Source of the DNA: Fidelibacterota bacterium
Lineage (GTDB): Bacteria > Pseudomonadota > Alphaproteobacteria > Rhodospirillales > Rhodospirillaceae
Length of the DNA stretch: 64,000 nucleotides
Direction: 5' to 3'
Assembly: GCA_947476625.1 (NCBI GenBank)
Contig: CANJRA010000001.1
Span: forward strand, 248,001-312,000
Notes under the pieces: model-generated
Database searches by the model: none
What the model saw: the letters and a program-made list of their open reading frames with translations, nothing else
What the model was told of the DNA's origin: nothing
Part shown: piece after piece, positions 29,575 to 39,057 of the stretch
Layout: the number at the start of each line of letters is the position of its first letter
Numbering within the stretch: the first letter of the stretch is position 1
Program-made: the position numbers and the translations under genes

Positions 29575-29904
29575 CTATGATTTGGCCACGCAGCTGTAAA
29601 AAACGCGCCGCGGCGCGATCATTGTGCAGCTCCAGCGGTCTTCGCGCGCCCGTTGGGGCACCCGGCCGGTTTTGGCGCACTCCGATTCGGCCAGTTTTAG
29701 GACGTCGGCGGCTGCGTTCTTGGTCTTGGAATAGCAAATCGCCACGACATCGGGCGTCGACGTGCCAACCGGCGCCAGCTGTCCGGCCTCCCGGCGGCTG
29801 TCGATATAAGCCCCACTGCTGCACCCCCCTAGCAGCAGCGTTGTGGTCGCCAATGCCACCCAGGCCGAGCGTTTCGCGGTCATACGCGGTCTTAAAACGG
29901 TCAT
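29575..29904 (-). CDS. Small lipoprotein, unknown function
   Basis: 109 residues with a lipoprotein signal ending in TTTLLLGGCSSG (lipobox LGGC), so the mature N-terminal Cys should be lipidated. The remaining 80 residues contain a Cys pair pattern (AICYSKTKN, ESECAKTGR, WSCTMIAP, YSCVAKS) that could form two disulfides in the periplasm. I recognise it only as a conserved hypothetical lipoprotein of alphaproteobacteria. The start at 29904 has GGTGGA upstream; ATG 29883 is an alternative that shortens the signal peptide. Divergent from the DHH gene. Confidence 0.7.
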   Translation of the reverse strand: MTVLRPRMTAKRSAWVALATTTLLLGGCSSGAYIDSRREAGQLAPVGTSTPDVVAICYSKTKNAAADVLKLAESECAKTGRVPQRAREDRWSCTMIAPRRVFYSCVAKS

Positions 29905-30051
29905 TCGTTGGTCCACCGAACTGATTTCGCCAATGTTATCCATAGGCGATTATCGCCAGAGAATACCGCTTTCCGCCGAAGGGGCGTTGTCTTAACCCCC
30001 CGTCCTGTTTATCTTTTCGCCCGGATGGACTTTTGTCGAGGGGAGTTTTCG

Positions 30052-30981
30052 ATGTCCTCAGAGAAATACCGGCTTGTCACGCGCAGTGATTTCGATGGCT
30101 TGTTCTGCGCAGCGATTCTTAAAGAACTGAACATGATCGATGAGATCAAGTTCGTTCATCCCAAGGACATGCAGGATGGGGTTATCGAGATTACCAATCG
30201 CGATATCACCACCAACCTCCCGTTTGTCGAGGGCGTATATCTCGCCTTCGATCACCACGAGAGCGAAACCATTCGTGTCGGCAAAAAAGATAATCACGTC
30301 ATCGACAAGCACGCGCCCTCGGCGGCACGCGTGGTCTATGACTACTACGGCGGCAAAAAGAAAATCCCGCGCATCTCCGATGCCTTGATGCTCGCGGTCG
30401 ACAAGGGCGACGCCGCGCAATTCAACAAGGACGAAGTTCTCAACCCGCAAGGCTGGGATCTGATGAACTTCATCATGGACGCGCGCACCGGCCTCGGCCG
30501 CTTCCGCGAGTTCACCATCTCCAACTATCAGCTCATGATGGAGTTGATCGACAAGTGCGTGCAGATGTCGGTCGAAGACATCCTCATGCTGCCGGACGTT
30601 GTCGAACGCGTCGACCTCTACGTCGAACACGAAGCCAAGGCAAAAGAGCAGATCAAAAAATGCACGACGGTTCACAAGAATCTCGTCATCCTCGATCTGC
30701 GCGAGGAAGAAACCATCTGGGCGTGTAATCGCTTCCTGATCTACGCGCTGTTTCCGGCGACCAACATCTCGATCCACGTCATGTGGGGCCTGAAGAAACA
30801 GAACACTGTGTTCGCGATCGGCAAGTCGATCTTCGACCGGTCCTCGAAAACAAACGTCGGCGAGCTGTGCTTGAAGTACGGCGGCGGCGGTCACCAGGCG
30901 GCCGGCACGTGCCAGGTTCCCAACGACCAGGCCGAGAAGACGCTGAAAGACCTGATCGAGAAGATCAACAAGGACGGCTAA
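30052..30981 (+). CDS. DHH-family phosphoesterase (exopolyphosphatase-like)
   Basis: 310 residues. Motifs of the DHH superfamily are visible in order: TRSDFDGLFCAAI (Asp ligands), AFDHHESE (the DHH motif, near residue 70), and a C-terminal DHHA1-type KYGGGGHQAAGTCQV (near residue 285). These bind two metal ions and cut phosphoester bonds in substrates such as oligoribonucleotides, pAp, cyclic dinucleotides or polyphosphate; which one is used here is not known. ATG 30052 follows GGGGAG. A perfect stem-loop lies just downstream. Confidence 0.85.
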   Translation: MSSEKYRLVTRSDFDGLFCAAILKELNMIDEIKFVHPKDMQDGVIEITNRDITTNLPFVEGVYLAFDHHESETIRVGKKDNHVIDKHAPSAARVVYDYYGGKKKIPRISDALMLAVDKGDAAQFNKDEVLNPQGWDLMNFIMDARTGLGRFREFTISNYQLMMELIDKCVQMSVEDILMLPDVVERVDLYVEHEAKAKEQIKKCTTVHKNLVILDLREEETIWACNRFLIYALFPATNISIHVMWGLKKQNTVFAIGKSIFDRSSKTNVGELCLKYGGGGHQAAGTCQVPNDQAEKTLKDLIEKINKDG

Positions 30982-31004
30982 GCCATCCCTCATATCTCGC
31001 AGCT

Positions 31005-31039
31005 CAACGTGCCGCTCTCTTATTGGGAGCGGCACGTTG
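31005..31039 (+). terminator. Stem-loop after the DHH gene
   Basis: CAACGTGCCGCTC (31005-31017) pairs perfectly with GAGCGGCACGTTG (31027-31039) across a 9-base loop. Only CTT follows, so it is terminator-like rather than a textbook terminator. Confidence 0.6.
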
Positions 31040-31061
31040 CTTATGAGGCCGCGTTTTATAA

Positions 31062-32183
31062 ATGACCGAGACACCGCTCCACCGTTATCGCGCGCTCGTC
31101 GGCGCCGGCGAACTGAAGGCCGACCCGGCGCAGGAAGCGGCTGCGCAAAAACTCACCGACCTTGCCGCGGCGCTCAAGGGCTACGCCGCCAAGAGCAGCA
31201 AAAAAGGTTTGATGAGCCGCCTTGGTTTGGGTGGCAGCGACCAAGCGCCGCCGCAGGGCCTCTATCTTTACGGCGGCGTCGGGCGCGGCAAATCCATGCT
31301 GATGAATTTGTTCTTCGACGTAGCGCCGGTCGCCAAAAAGGAGCGCGTGCATTTTCACGCCTTCATGCGCGACATCCACGCCGAGATTCACAGCCGTCGC
31401 CAAATGCCGATGTATGAAGGCGAAGGCGACCCCATTCCCGGCATGGCTGATGGTATCGCCGACAACACGACATTGCTGTGCCTCGACGAAATGGAAGTCC
31501 GCGACATTGCCGACGCCATGATCGTCGGGCGTCTCTTTCAAAAGTTGTTCGAGCGCGGTGTGGTCGTCGTCACCACGTCCAACCGCCATCCCGACGACCT
31601 TTATAAACACGGCCTGCAACGCGATCGCTTCGTGCCGTTCATTGCCATCATTAAACAAAAGCTCGATGTCTTCGCGCTCGACGCGTCTCAGGATTACCGC
31701 CTCGGGCGGCTTGCAGGCCAAACCGTCTATCACGCGCCGCTGGGTGTCGCCGCCGATGCGGCGCTCGATGCCGCGTGGGCGCGCCTGACCGATGATGCCG
31801 TGCCGCAGCCGGATTTTGTGCAAGTGTCGGGCCGTCGCATTGCCGTACCCGCCGCCGCGCATCAAGTGGCGCGATTCTCTTTTGCCGACCTCTGCGAACA
31901 GGCGCTAGGCCCCAGCGATTACCTCGCCGTCGCCGCGCAATTCTCGACGGTCATCCTGCAGGACATTCCACAAATGACCGAGGAGAAGAAAGATTCCGCG
32001 CGGCGGTTTGTGACACTCGTCGACGCGCTCTACGAACATCGCACCGCTTTGGTGTGTTCCGCCGCCGCGCCGCCCGAACAGCTGTATAGCGGCCGCGAGG
32101 GCGGGTTCGAATTTGCCCGCACCGCCTCACGCCTGATCGAAATGCAAGCCGCCGATTACATCAAACAGCGGCACGTGGAGTAG
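31062..32183 (+). CDS. zapE: Cell division protein ZapE / AFG1-like ATPase
   Basis: A 373-residue AAA-type P-loop ATPase of the AFG1/ZapE family, which in E. coli binds FtsZ during constriction and in mitochondria assists turnover of membrane-complex subunits. Walker A is GLYLYGGVGRGKSMLMNLFF (about residues 66-85) and Walker B LLCLDEMEVRDIADAMI (about residue 145). The arginine-rich sensor text TTSNRHPDDLY follows. ATG 31062 has GAGG about 12 bases upstream. It is often found close to mdh and the TCA genes in alphaproteobacteria, as here. Convergent and directly abutting the ChaN-like gene. Confidence 0.93.
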   Translation: MTETPLHRYRALVGAGELKADPAQEAAAQKLTDLAAALKGYAAKSSKKGLMSRLGLGGSDQAPPQGLYLYGGVGRGKSMLMNLFFDVAPVAKKERVHFHAFMRDIHAEIHSRRQMPMYEGEGDPIPGMADGIADNTTLLCLDEMEVRDIADAMIVGRLFQKLFERGVVVVTTSNRHPDDLYKHGLQRDRFVPFIAIIKQKLDVFALDASQDYRLGRLAGQTVYHAPLGVAADAALDAAWARLTDDAVPQPDFVQVSGRRIAVPAAAHQVARFSFADLCEQALGPSDYLAVAAQFSTVILQDIPQMTEEKKDSARRFVTLVDALYEHRTALVCSAAAPPEQLYSGREGGFEFARTASRLIEMQAADYIKQRHVE

Positions 32184-33263
32184 CTATAGCTCACACTTGG
32201 TTTTGCCGCGCGCCGCCATCTGCTTGTTGACCGCGTCTTTCATCTCGTCATCGTTCGCATACGGCTCGGGCGAACTGCGCAGCAGCAACACAAACGTGCC
32301 GGTCTTGGCATCCTCGGGCTTCACCGTGATGTCGCTGCCCTTCGCCTCAACCGGCGTGATCACGGCGATCTTTAAGGTCGGCATGCGCATCTGCAAACGC
32401 TCGACCGTTCCCAAAAAAGACGCGCTGTGAAAATAGCCGTTGAGATGCACGACCTTGCGTCCGGGATTCTTCTGCAAATGAAGCGCAATAGATTCCGCCA
32501 TGGTGTCGTCGCGCGTTACTTGCGCGGCGAAGCTGCGCAAGGCTGACTCGCTGGGCGGCTTCTTCGCCGCCGCCTTGTCGTCTTTCTTTCCCTCGCCGCC
32601 GTGGCCGGCATCGCCGTGCACAAAGCCCAAGAACTTATCTCTGTACGGCCCGTCCTGAACATTGAAGGTTTTCGCGGCCCACAATCTTTGTTGCGGCGTG
32701 ATGCGGTCGAAGAACGCGAGGCCCTCCTTGCCCACGCAGCGCACGACGCTGCCCGGCGCATTGGCCGCGATCACCGGCAGCTTATGTTCCTTGGCGTATT
32801 CCACCAGCGGCCGGTAGCTGGTGTCGTAATTGTCCCAGGCGCGCGCTTTATCGGTAAATGGGTTCTCGCCGATCTTGCCCGCCAGATAGTCATCCACCAG
32901 CGGCTGCACATCGCGTTCGAACTGCTCCATGGACAAAGACAGCGCCGGTGCGCGCGCATGGATCGCGCGGAACAACACCATCTCCGCCAGGTGATTGCCC
33001 GGATGCCGGTGTTCCTCGCCGATGAAAACGACGTCGTATGTCGCCAGCACGGCTGCCGCATCGTCGGCCGACATGCGCTCCGGCTTTTGTGCGCCCGCGT
33101 CCGTGCGCATCAATATGTAAGACGTTAAGTCTGTCAGCTTTGAGTCCGCTTCCGGCATGGCCGCTTGCGGTTTTACACCTTCAGGCGCGGCCGCTTCAGG
33201 AATCGCGCAGGCCGATAAGCCTAGCAACGACACTCCAACCATCAACGCGCGTGCTCGTTTCAT
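32184..33263 (-). CDS. ChaN-family (haem-binding-type) lipoprotein
   Basis: 359 residues, with a lipoprotein signal (MVGVSLLGLSACAIPEAAAP, lipobox LSAC) and a ChaN-type domain: YDVVFIGEEHRHPGNHLAEM (residues about 78-97) and LSLSMEQFERDVQPLVDDYL. VVHLNGYFHSASFLGTVERL is near residue 270. ChaN of Campylobacter is an iron-regulated lipoprotein that binds haem, and the fold is shared with Tiki-like proteases, so the biochemical role here is open. A charged Lys/Asp-rich insert (HGDAGHGGEGKKDDKAAAKK) sits near residue 220. Two bases separate it from the M23-like gene upstream, so they are co-transcribed. Confidence 0.82.
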   Translation of the reverse strand: MKRARALMVGVSLLGLSACAIPEAAAPEGVKPQAAMPEADSKLTDLTSYILMRTDAGAQKPERMSADDAAAVLATYDVVFIGEEHRHPGNHLAEMVLFRAIHARAPALSLSMEQFERDVQPLVDDYLAGKIGENPFTDKARAWDNYDTSYRPLVEYAKEHKLPVIAANAPGSVVRCVGKEGLAFFDRITPQQRLWAAKTFNVQDGPYRDKFLGFVHGDAGHGGEGKKDDKAAAKKPPSESALRSFAAQVTRDDTMAESIALHLQKNPGRKVVHLNGYFHSASFLGTVERLQMRMPTLKIAVITPVEAKGSDITVKPEDAKTGTFVLLLRSSPEPYANDDEMKDAVNKQMAARGKTKCEL

Positions 33264-33265
33264 GG

Positions 33266-34369
33266 TTATTTACCCGGTTCCATGCGCCGCTCACGCATGA
33301 CGGTGCGCGGGTCGATCTGTTTGCCGTCGCGTAACAGCTCCATATGAATCTTCCGTCCCGTGCCGGGGTGCTCGCTCTCCAGCCACTCCGGCTCACCCAA
33401 CGCGGCGGCCGCGTCGATCTCCGCGCCCACCGCCGGACCAGCCCGGTCAACGAAAGCGTACTTCACAGTCATATTGGCCTGACGGTCGCGGCCTTCAATG
33501 ACGACCCAGTCGTACAGCGGCACATCCGGATACTTCAGGCTGCGCCGCACGATGGTTCCGGCGAAGGGCGCAACGACCGGCTGATTCGGCAAACCCGGCA
33601 TAATCTCCAGGCCGGGATGGGGATAACCGTCCTGGCCGTCTTGTTTCGGTGAGGCCCAGATCTGTGGGGCGTCGCCGGCGAAGACATCACGTTGGCGCAG
33701 ATTCTTCACGAACATCCGGCACGGCTCCCAGGATGCGGTCCCGGCAGCGCCGTCGCAGGCCGCTTTGCGCGAACTCGACCAAGCGATCAAACGCCAGTCG
33801 CCGCCGTTTTTGCGAAAGAAGAACGACAGCCGGTAAATCAAGTCCTTCACATAGGGCTCGGGAATATCCAGTACGAACTCGAAGGCGCTGTCGCCGTATT
33901 TCGGCTGGGCGTCATAGACCGCCGCGCCGTCCGGCGTGTTGCGCACCGTCTGGAACCGACGGCTCGGCACCAGACCGCCGTCGTAAATATGAAGCGCGAA
34001 GCTTTCGGGCATCAGGCGCTCGAAGGGCAGGGACCAAGGCATCTCCAGCACATCGGCGTCGAGCGTATCCGGTCCGGGATAACGTTCTTTGATGCCTGCC
34101 ATGCCCACGGCCGCGCACAACCTGGGTGCGTCGTACAGAAAACACGCCAATGTGGTTTTGAGGGCGCAGACCGGCGTTGTTCCGGCCGTCGCGCAGGTTT
34201 GGCTTAAATCCGGCGCGGGCTCGCGCAGCGTATCGTCAGCCGACCGAGTCCAATAACTGCCCGCGGCCGCTTTTATCTGTGCCTGATCGGCAGCATAAGC
34301 GGCAGGAAGGCCGAGCGTTCCCACGAGAATCGCAATCAGAAAGGCATTCAGCCGGCGCGGTATACACAT
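33266..34369 (-). CDS. Secreted protein with four-Cys module and degenerate M23-like domain
   Basis: 367 residues from ATG 34369 (AAGGG upstream), with signal peptide RLNAFLIAILVGTLGLPAAY-AADQ. An N-terminal module reads C-x8-CALKTTLAC-x8-C-x2-VGM and is followed by a domain with two more Cys (AACDGA and WEPCRMF). The C-terminal 110 residues follow the M23/LytM pattern (VVAPFAGTIVRRSLKYPDV, IHMELLRDGKQIDPRTVM), but the zinc ligands are lost: HPGLE where H-x3-D is expected, VKYAFV where the His of the GH motif should be, and KIHME in place of HLHFE. It is probably a binding or regulatory protein rather than a peptidase. It heads a two-gene unit with the ChaN-like lipoprotein. The N-terminal module recurs at 45595-46479. 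Confidence 0.75.
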   Translation of the reverse strand: MCIPRRLNAFLIAILVGTLGLPAAYAADQAQIKAAAGSYWTRSADDTLREPAPDLSQTCATAGTTPVCALKTTLACFLYDAPRLCAAVGMAGIKERYPGPDTLDADVLEMPWSLPFERLMPESFALHIYDGGLVPSRRFQTVRNTPDGAAVYDAQPKYGDSAFEFVLDIPEPYVKDLIYRLSFFFRKNGGDWRLIAWSSSRKAACDGAAGTASWEPCRMFVKNLRQRDVFAGDAPQIWASPKQDGQDGYPHPGLEIMPGLPNQPVVAPFAGTIVRRSLKYPDVPLYDWVVIEGRDRQANMTVKYAFVDRAGPAVGAEIDAAAALGEPEWLESEHPGTGRKIHMELLRDGKQIDPRTVMRERRMEPGK

Positions 34370-34581
34370 AAAAGCCCTTCCCTTTGTCTCAAAATACCGC
34401 CCGCCCCCGAAAAGCTTAATGCAGAGCCGGGGGCGAAGGAAAGCAACCCTTACAAACCGCGCGCCGGGCCTTGGCCCTGCTTGCTCTGGGGGCGGGTTTC
34501 GCGCTACCACGGCACTCCAATTCGCGGCTGCAACCGGCTTTCACGCCCGCAGCCGTCGGCGTCAAAAAAAGTAAGAATTAA

Positions 34582-35556
<975 letters not shown>

Positions 35557-35567
35557 AATCAAAGCAT

Positions 35568-35599
35568 TTCCGGCGAAACGGGCAACCGTTTCGCCGGAA
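35568..35599 (+). repeat. Perfect stem-loop with GCAA tetraloop between mdh and sucC
   Basis: TTCCGGCGAAACGG (35568-35581), loop GCAA, CCGTTTCGCCGGAA (35586-35599): 14 perfect pairs capped by a GNRA tetraloop. There is no T run, so it probably stabilises or separates mRNA segments, or is a dispersed palindromic repeat, rather than terminating. Confidence 0.7.
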
Positions 35600-35628
35600 G
35601 CGCATTCAAATCAAAGCTAGGATTCTCA

Positions 35629-36828
35629 ATGAACATTCATGAGTACCAGGCGAAGCAGCTTCTGAAGAAATACGGCGTGCCCGTCCTTCCAGGCGGCGTC
35701 GCCTATACTCCGGAAGAAGCCGAGAAGGTTGCCCAAGACCTCAAAACCAGCGTTTTCGTCGTGAAGTCGCAAATTCACGCCGGCGGCCGCGGTAAGGGCA
35801 CGTTCAAGGAAGCTTCCGCGGGCGGCAAAGGCGGCGTGCGTGTCGTCAAATCAGTTGCCGAAGTCAAAGAGAACGCCAAGCAGATGATCGGCAACACGCT
35901 GGTTACCATCCAGTCCGGTGCCGAAGGCAAAAAGGTAAAGCGGGTTTACGTCGAAGCCGGCTGCAACATTGCCCGCGAACTTTATCTCTCCATGCTGGTC
36001 GACCGCGCCACGTCGCGCGTCACCGTCATGGCCTCCACCGAAGGCGGCGTGAACATCGAAGACGTGGCGCACAACACGCCCGAGAAGATCTTCTTCCAAA
36101 GCTTCGATCCCGCCACCGGCATCCAAGGCTTCCATTGCCGCAAGATCGGCTTCTCGCTCGGCCTCAAAGATGCCCAGATCAAGTCCTTCACGAAGCTTCT
36201 GATGTCGCTCTACAAGGCGTTCATCGACACCGATTCATCGATGCTCGAGATCAATCCGCTGGTCGTCACCACCGAAGGCGAAGTGCTGCCGCTGGACGCC
36301 AAGATGAATTTCGATTCCAACGCGCTCTATCGCCATCCCGAAATCGTCGAGCTGCGCGACGAAGACGAAGAAGATCCGATGGAACTTGAAGCGTCGAAGC
36401 ACGACCTCAACTACATCAAACTCGACGGCTCCATCGGTTGCATGGTCAACGGCGCCGGTCTTGCCATGGCCACCATGGACATCATCCAACTCTACGGTGC
36501 GGCTCCCGCCAACTTCCTCGATGTTGGCGGTGGTGCTACCAAAGAGCGCGTCACCAAAGCTTTCAAGATCATTCTTTCCGATCCGAACGTCGAAGGCATC
36601 TTGGTCAACATCTTCGGCGGCATCATGCGCTGTGATGTGATCGCAGAAGGCGTTGTGGCCGCTGCGCGCGAGGTCAGCCTCAATGTGCCGCTGGTCGTGC
36701 GCCTTGAAGGCACCAATGTCGAACTCGGCAAAAAGATCATGGCCGCATCCGGTCTGCCGATCATTTCCGCCGACAACCTCGCCGACGCCGCTCAAAAGGT
36801 GGTCAAGGCCGTGAAGGAGGCCGCGTAA
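35629..36828 (+). CDS. sucC: Succinyl-CoA synthetase beta subunit
   Basis: The ATP-grasp subunit of succinyl-CoA synthetase. [20 protein letters not shown] is the family start, and [16 protein letters not shown] lies near residue 48. [10 protein letters not shown] and [16 protein letters not shown] (about residue 328) are also diagnostic. 399 residues is normal. Its stop shares one base with the sucD ATG (TAATG), giving coupled synthesis of the two subunits. Confidence 0.98.
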   Translation: MNIHEYQAKQLLKKYGVPVLPGGVAYTPEEAEKVAQDLKTSVFVVKSQIHAGGRGKGTFKEASAGGKGGVRVVKSVAEVKENAKQMIGNTLVTIQSGAEGKKVKRVYVEAGCNIARELYLSMLVDRATSRVTVMASTEGGVNIEDVAHNTPEKIFFQSFDPATGIQGFHCRKIGFSLGLKDAQIKSFTKLLMSLYKAFIDTDSSMLEINPLVVTTEGEVLPLDAKMNFDSNALYRHPEIVELRDEDEEDPMELEASKHDLNYIKLDGSIGCMVNGAGLAMATMDIIQLYGAAPANFLDVGGGATKERVTKAFKIILSDPNVEGILVNIFGGIMRCDVIAEGVVAAAREVSLNVPLVVRLEGTNVELGKKIMAASGLPIISADNLADAAQKVVKAVKEAA

Positions 36829-37703
36829 TGGCCGTTCTGATTAATAAAAACACCAAAGTCATCTGCCAGGGCTTCACCGGCAGTCAGGGCACATTCCACT
36901 CTGAACAAGCCATCGCTTACGGCACGCAAATGGTCGGCGGCGTCACGCCCGGCAAAGGCGGCACCAAGCATCTCGACCTCCCGGTGTTCGACACCGTTGC
37001 CGATGCCAAGAAAGCCACCGGCTGCACGGCTTCGGCGATCTACGTTCCGCCGCCGTTCGCGGCCGATGCGATTCTGGAAGCCATCGATGCCGAGATCGAA
37101 CTCGCGGTTTGCATCACTGAAGGTATTCCGGTGCTCGACATGGTGAAGGTCAAGCGCGCCTTGCAAGGCTCCAAGACCCGCCTCATCGGACCCAATTGCC
37201 CAGGCGTTATCACGCCGGGCGAATGCAAAATCGGTATCATGCCCGGCCACATTCATCGCCGCGGCAAAATCGGCATCGTCTCGCGTTCCGGCACGCTCAC
37301 GTATGAAGCCGTCGCGCAGACCACCGCCGCCGGCCTCGGCCAAACCACGTGTATCGGTATCGGCGGCGATCCCGTCAACGGCACCAACTTCATCGATTGC
37401 TTGGAGTTGTTCCTGGGTGACGATGAAACCCTCGGCATCATCATGATCGGCGAAATCGGCGGCACCGCCGAGGAAGACGCCGCAGCGTTCTATAAAGCCG
37501 CCAAGAAGAAAAAACCCATCGTCGGCTTCGTCGCCGGCGCCACAGCGCCTCCAGGCCGTCGTATGGGCCATGCCGGCGCGATCATCTCCGGCGGCAAGGG
37601 CACGGCAGCGGCGAAATTCGAAGCCATGAAGAGCGCCGGCTTCGCGATCGCTGATTCGCCCGCCTCCTTGGGTTCAACCATGCTCAAGGCCATGAACGGC
37701 TAG
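36828..37703 (+). CDS. sucD: Succinyl-CoA synthetase alpha subunit
   Basis: Binds CoA and carries the phospho-histidine intermediate. Visible text: [40 protein letters not shown] and [20 protein letters not shown], the last carrying the active His (about residue 246). 291 residues. It completes mdh-sucCD; a broken PagL-like gene begins 67 bases later. Confidence 0.98.
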   Translation: MAVLINKNTKVICQGFTGSQGTFHSEQAIAYGTQMVGGVTPGKGGTKHLDLPVFDTVADAKKATGCTASAIYVPPPFAADAILEAIDAEIELAVCITEGIPVLDMVKVKRALQGSKTRLIGPNCPGVITPGECKIGIMPGHIHRRGKIGIVSRSGTLTYEAVAQTTAAGLGQTTCIGIGGDPVNGTNFIDCLELFLGDDETLGIIMIGEIGGTAEEDAAAFYKAAKKKKPIVGFVAGATAPPGRRMGHAGAIISGGKGTAAAKFEAMKSAGFAIADSPASLGSTMLKAMNG

Positions 37704-37770
37704 GGAACCTATTCCACGGGTCGCGAGTTTGGTTGCCGTGATTGGCTCATAAACATTTCAGGTGATTTCC

Positions 37771-38201
37771 ATGTTGCAACGCTTTTGTGTCGCCGCCGTG
37801 ATTGCGGCTGGTCTGTTCGGTTTCTCCGGCGCCTCCAAAGCCGATGACGCGTCGCGGATCATTGTTAGCGCCGGTCTCCACGACCTCGCGTTCCATCGCC
37901 AACAGGAATTCGAAGGTCGCCTCGAGTACCGTTCGGGTTACGCCATATTCGGCAACGACGGCGGCGTCTTTCAGGCCGTTGGGAAATCGCTCCCTCGGGC
38001 GCGGTCGGCGCTTTCCACAAAGGCGACGGCCTCGTTCTGGGCGGCACGTTTGAATTTCATCTCGGTTTCAATGTCAGCTATGCCGTCACCGACAGCAGCC
38101 GTTTCGGCGTCTATCTCACGCATATCTCCAACGCCAATACGCACAACTCCAATCCCGGCGTGAACTCACTGCTGGCCAGCTGGTCCATCGCGCTCAACTA
38201 A
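37771..38201 (+). pseudogene. PagL-like lipid A 3-O-deacylase, frameshifted and lacking the catalytic Glu
   Basis: A signal peptide (MLQRFCVAAVIAAGLFGFSG, cut near SKA) is followed by outer-membrane strands (IIVSAGLHDLAFHRQQEFEG, RLEYRSGYAIFGNDGGVFQA). The frame breaks after AV at 37979-37981. Adding one T gives AVWEIAPSGAVGAFHKGDG and continues to the stop at 38201, 143 residues in all. The C-terminus YLTHISNANTHNSNPGVNSL matches the PagL active-site region: the His and Ser of H-x-S are present, but the Glu expected 14 residues after the His is Asn. PagL removes the 3-O acyl chain of lipid A in the outer membrane. Two independent defects suggest loss of function. AGGTGA precedes the ATG. Confidence 0.78.
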
Positions 38202-38251
38202 TTTCGGTGCGCGAGGAGCACGGGTAACCCGATGATTCTCGCGCACCGAAA
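38202..38251. repeat. Perfect inverted repeat enclosing the start of the second sulfotransferase gene
   Basis: TTTCGGTGCGCGAG (38202-38215) pairs perfectly with CTCGCGCACCGAAA (38238-38251). The 22-base loop contains a nested CGGG-TAA-CCCG hairpin (38221-38231), a GGAG Shine-Dalgarno-like site (38215-38218) and the ATG at 38232. The left arm starts one base after the pagL-like stop, and the right arm runs into the A7 tract that carries the frameshift. Confidence 0.75.
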
Positions 38252-38838
38252 AAAAGTTCATCTTCATTCATGTGCCCAAGGCTGCGGGCACGTCCCTCAA
38301 CAGCGCACTGTCGCTGCATGACGTGTTTCACCCTGTGCGCAATCAGCCCGCGCTCGCGCGCCATTTCATCAACGCGCTCGGTCGCGATGTTTTTGAGTCC
38401 TATTACTCCTTCGGCTTCGTGCGTAACCCGTGGGACGTCGCGGTGTCGTGGTTTCACTATCGCTTGATCAATCCCGATCAGGGCGGTCACAAAGAGGCCG
38501 AAGCCGCCGGGTCTTTCCAAAACTATGCGGCGCGCGTCCTAACCCAGCCCGACGCTGATAAAAAAGTCGGCCTGCAGCATCCCTTCCTGGTCGACGATGC
38601 GGGTGCGCTCGCGGTGTCCTTTGTCGGCCGTTACGAGTTGCTCGCGCCCGACTTCGCGGCGGAGACCGAGCGCCTGGCCGTCAGCACAATCGGCCTCGAC
38701 CACTTCAATCAGAGCTATCACGCGCCCTGGCCCGGTCTCTGTTCCCGTACAACTTCTGAGATTGTTGGCGCGCTGGTGGCTCAGGATGCCGCCCTTTTTG
38801 GTTATTCCACCGATCCGGCCGATTATGGGATCCGTTAA
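38232..38838 (+). pseudogene. Sulfotransferase-family gene, frameshifted in an A7 tract
   Basis: ATG 38232 reads MILAHRKK and then leaves frame in seven A residues (38249-38255). With six A the text becomes KKFIFIHVPKAAGTSLNSAL, the standard start of a membrane-type sulfotransferase with its PAPS 5'-phosphosulfate loop, and continues without a stop for 201 residues. A 3'-phosphate motif FGFVRNPWDVAVSWFHYRL lies near residue 65. A GTG at 38272 could start the main frame but would lack the strand before the PAPS loop. Such enzymes sulfate surface glycans or other acceptors; the acceptor here is unknown. Natural pseudogene, phase-variable tract or sequencing error are all possible. Confidence 0.78.
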
Positions 38839-38967
38839 GCGTCTCCCATTTTTCCTCTAGGCTTTTGAAAAATAATGATATTTTAATGCCCAACATGACG
38901 TTGGGTTGTAACTTTGCAATTATCAACAACTTGTCACGTGCGCGGCCCGCAACCATCGTCTAAGTCA

Positions 38968-38996
38968 TTGTCATCAACGGAATATTCGATAATAAT
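38968..38996 (+). promoter_or_regulatory. Candidate sucA promoter
   Basis: TTGTCA (38968-38973), a 16-17 base spacer and TAATAAT (38990-38996), within an AT-rich gap. The -35 matches 5 of 6 consensus bases. It lies about 60 bases before the sucA start at 39058, giving sucAB-lpd its own promoter separate from sucCD. Confidence 0.5.
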
Positions 38997-39057
38997 AGAC
39001 GCCTTGGCCCGTCCCGGCCGTCGGGCGTCCATTTTGGAACCTTAAGGACCATTGCCC

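Noticed and set aside
33266-34369. Active M23 metallopeptidase
   Set aside because: The expected zinc-binding residues are replaced, so only the fold is claimed.
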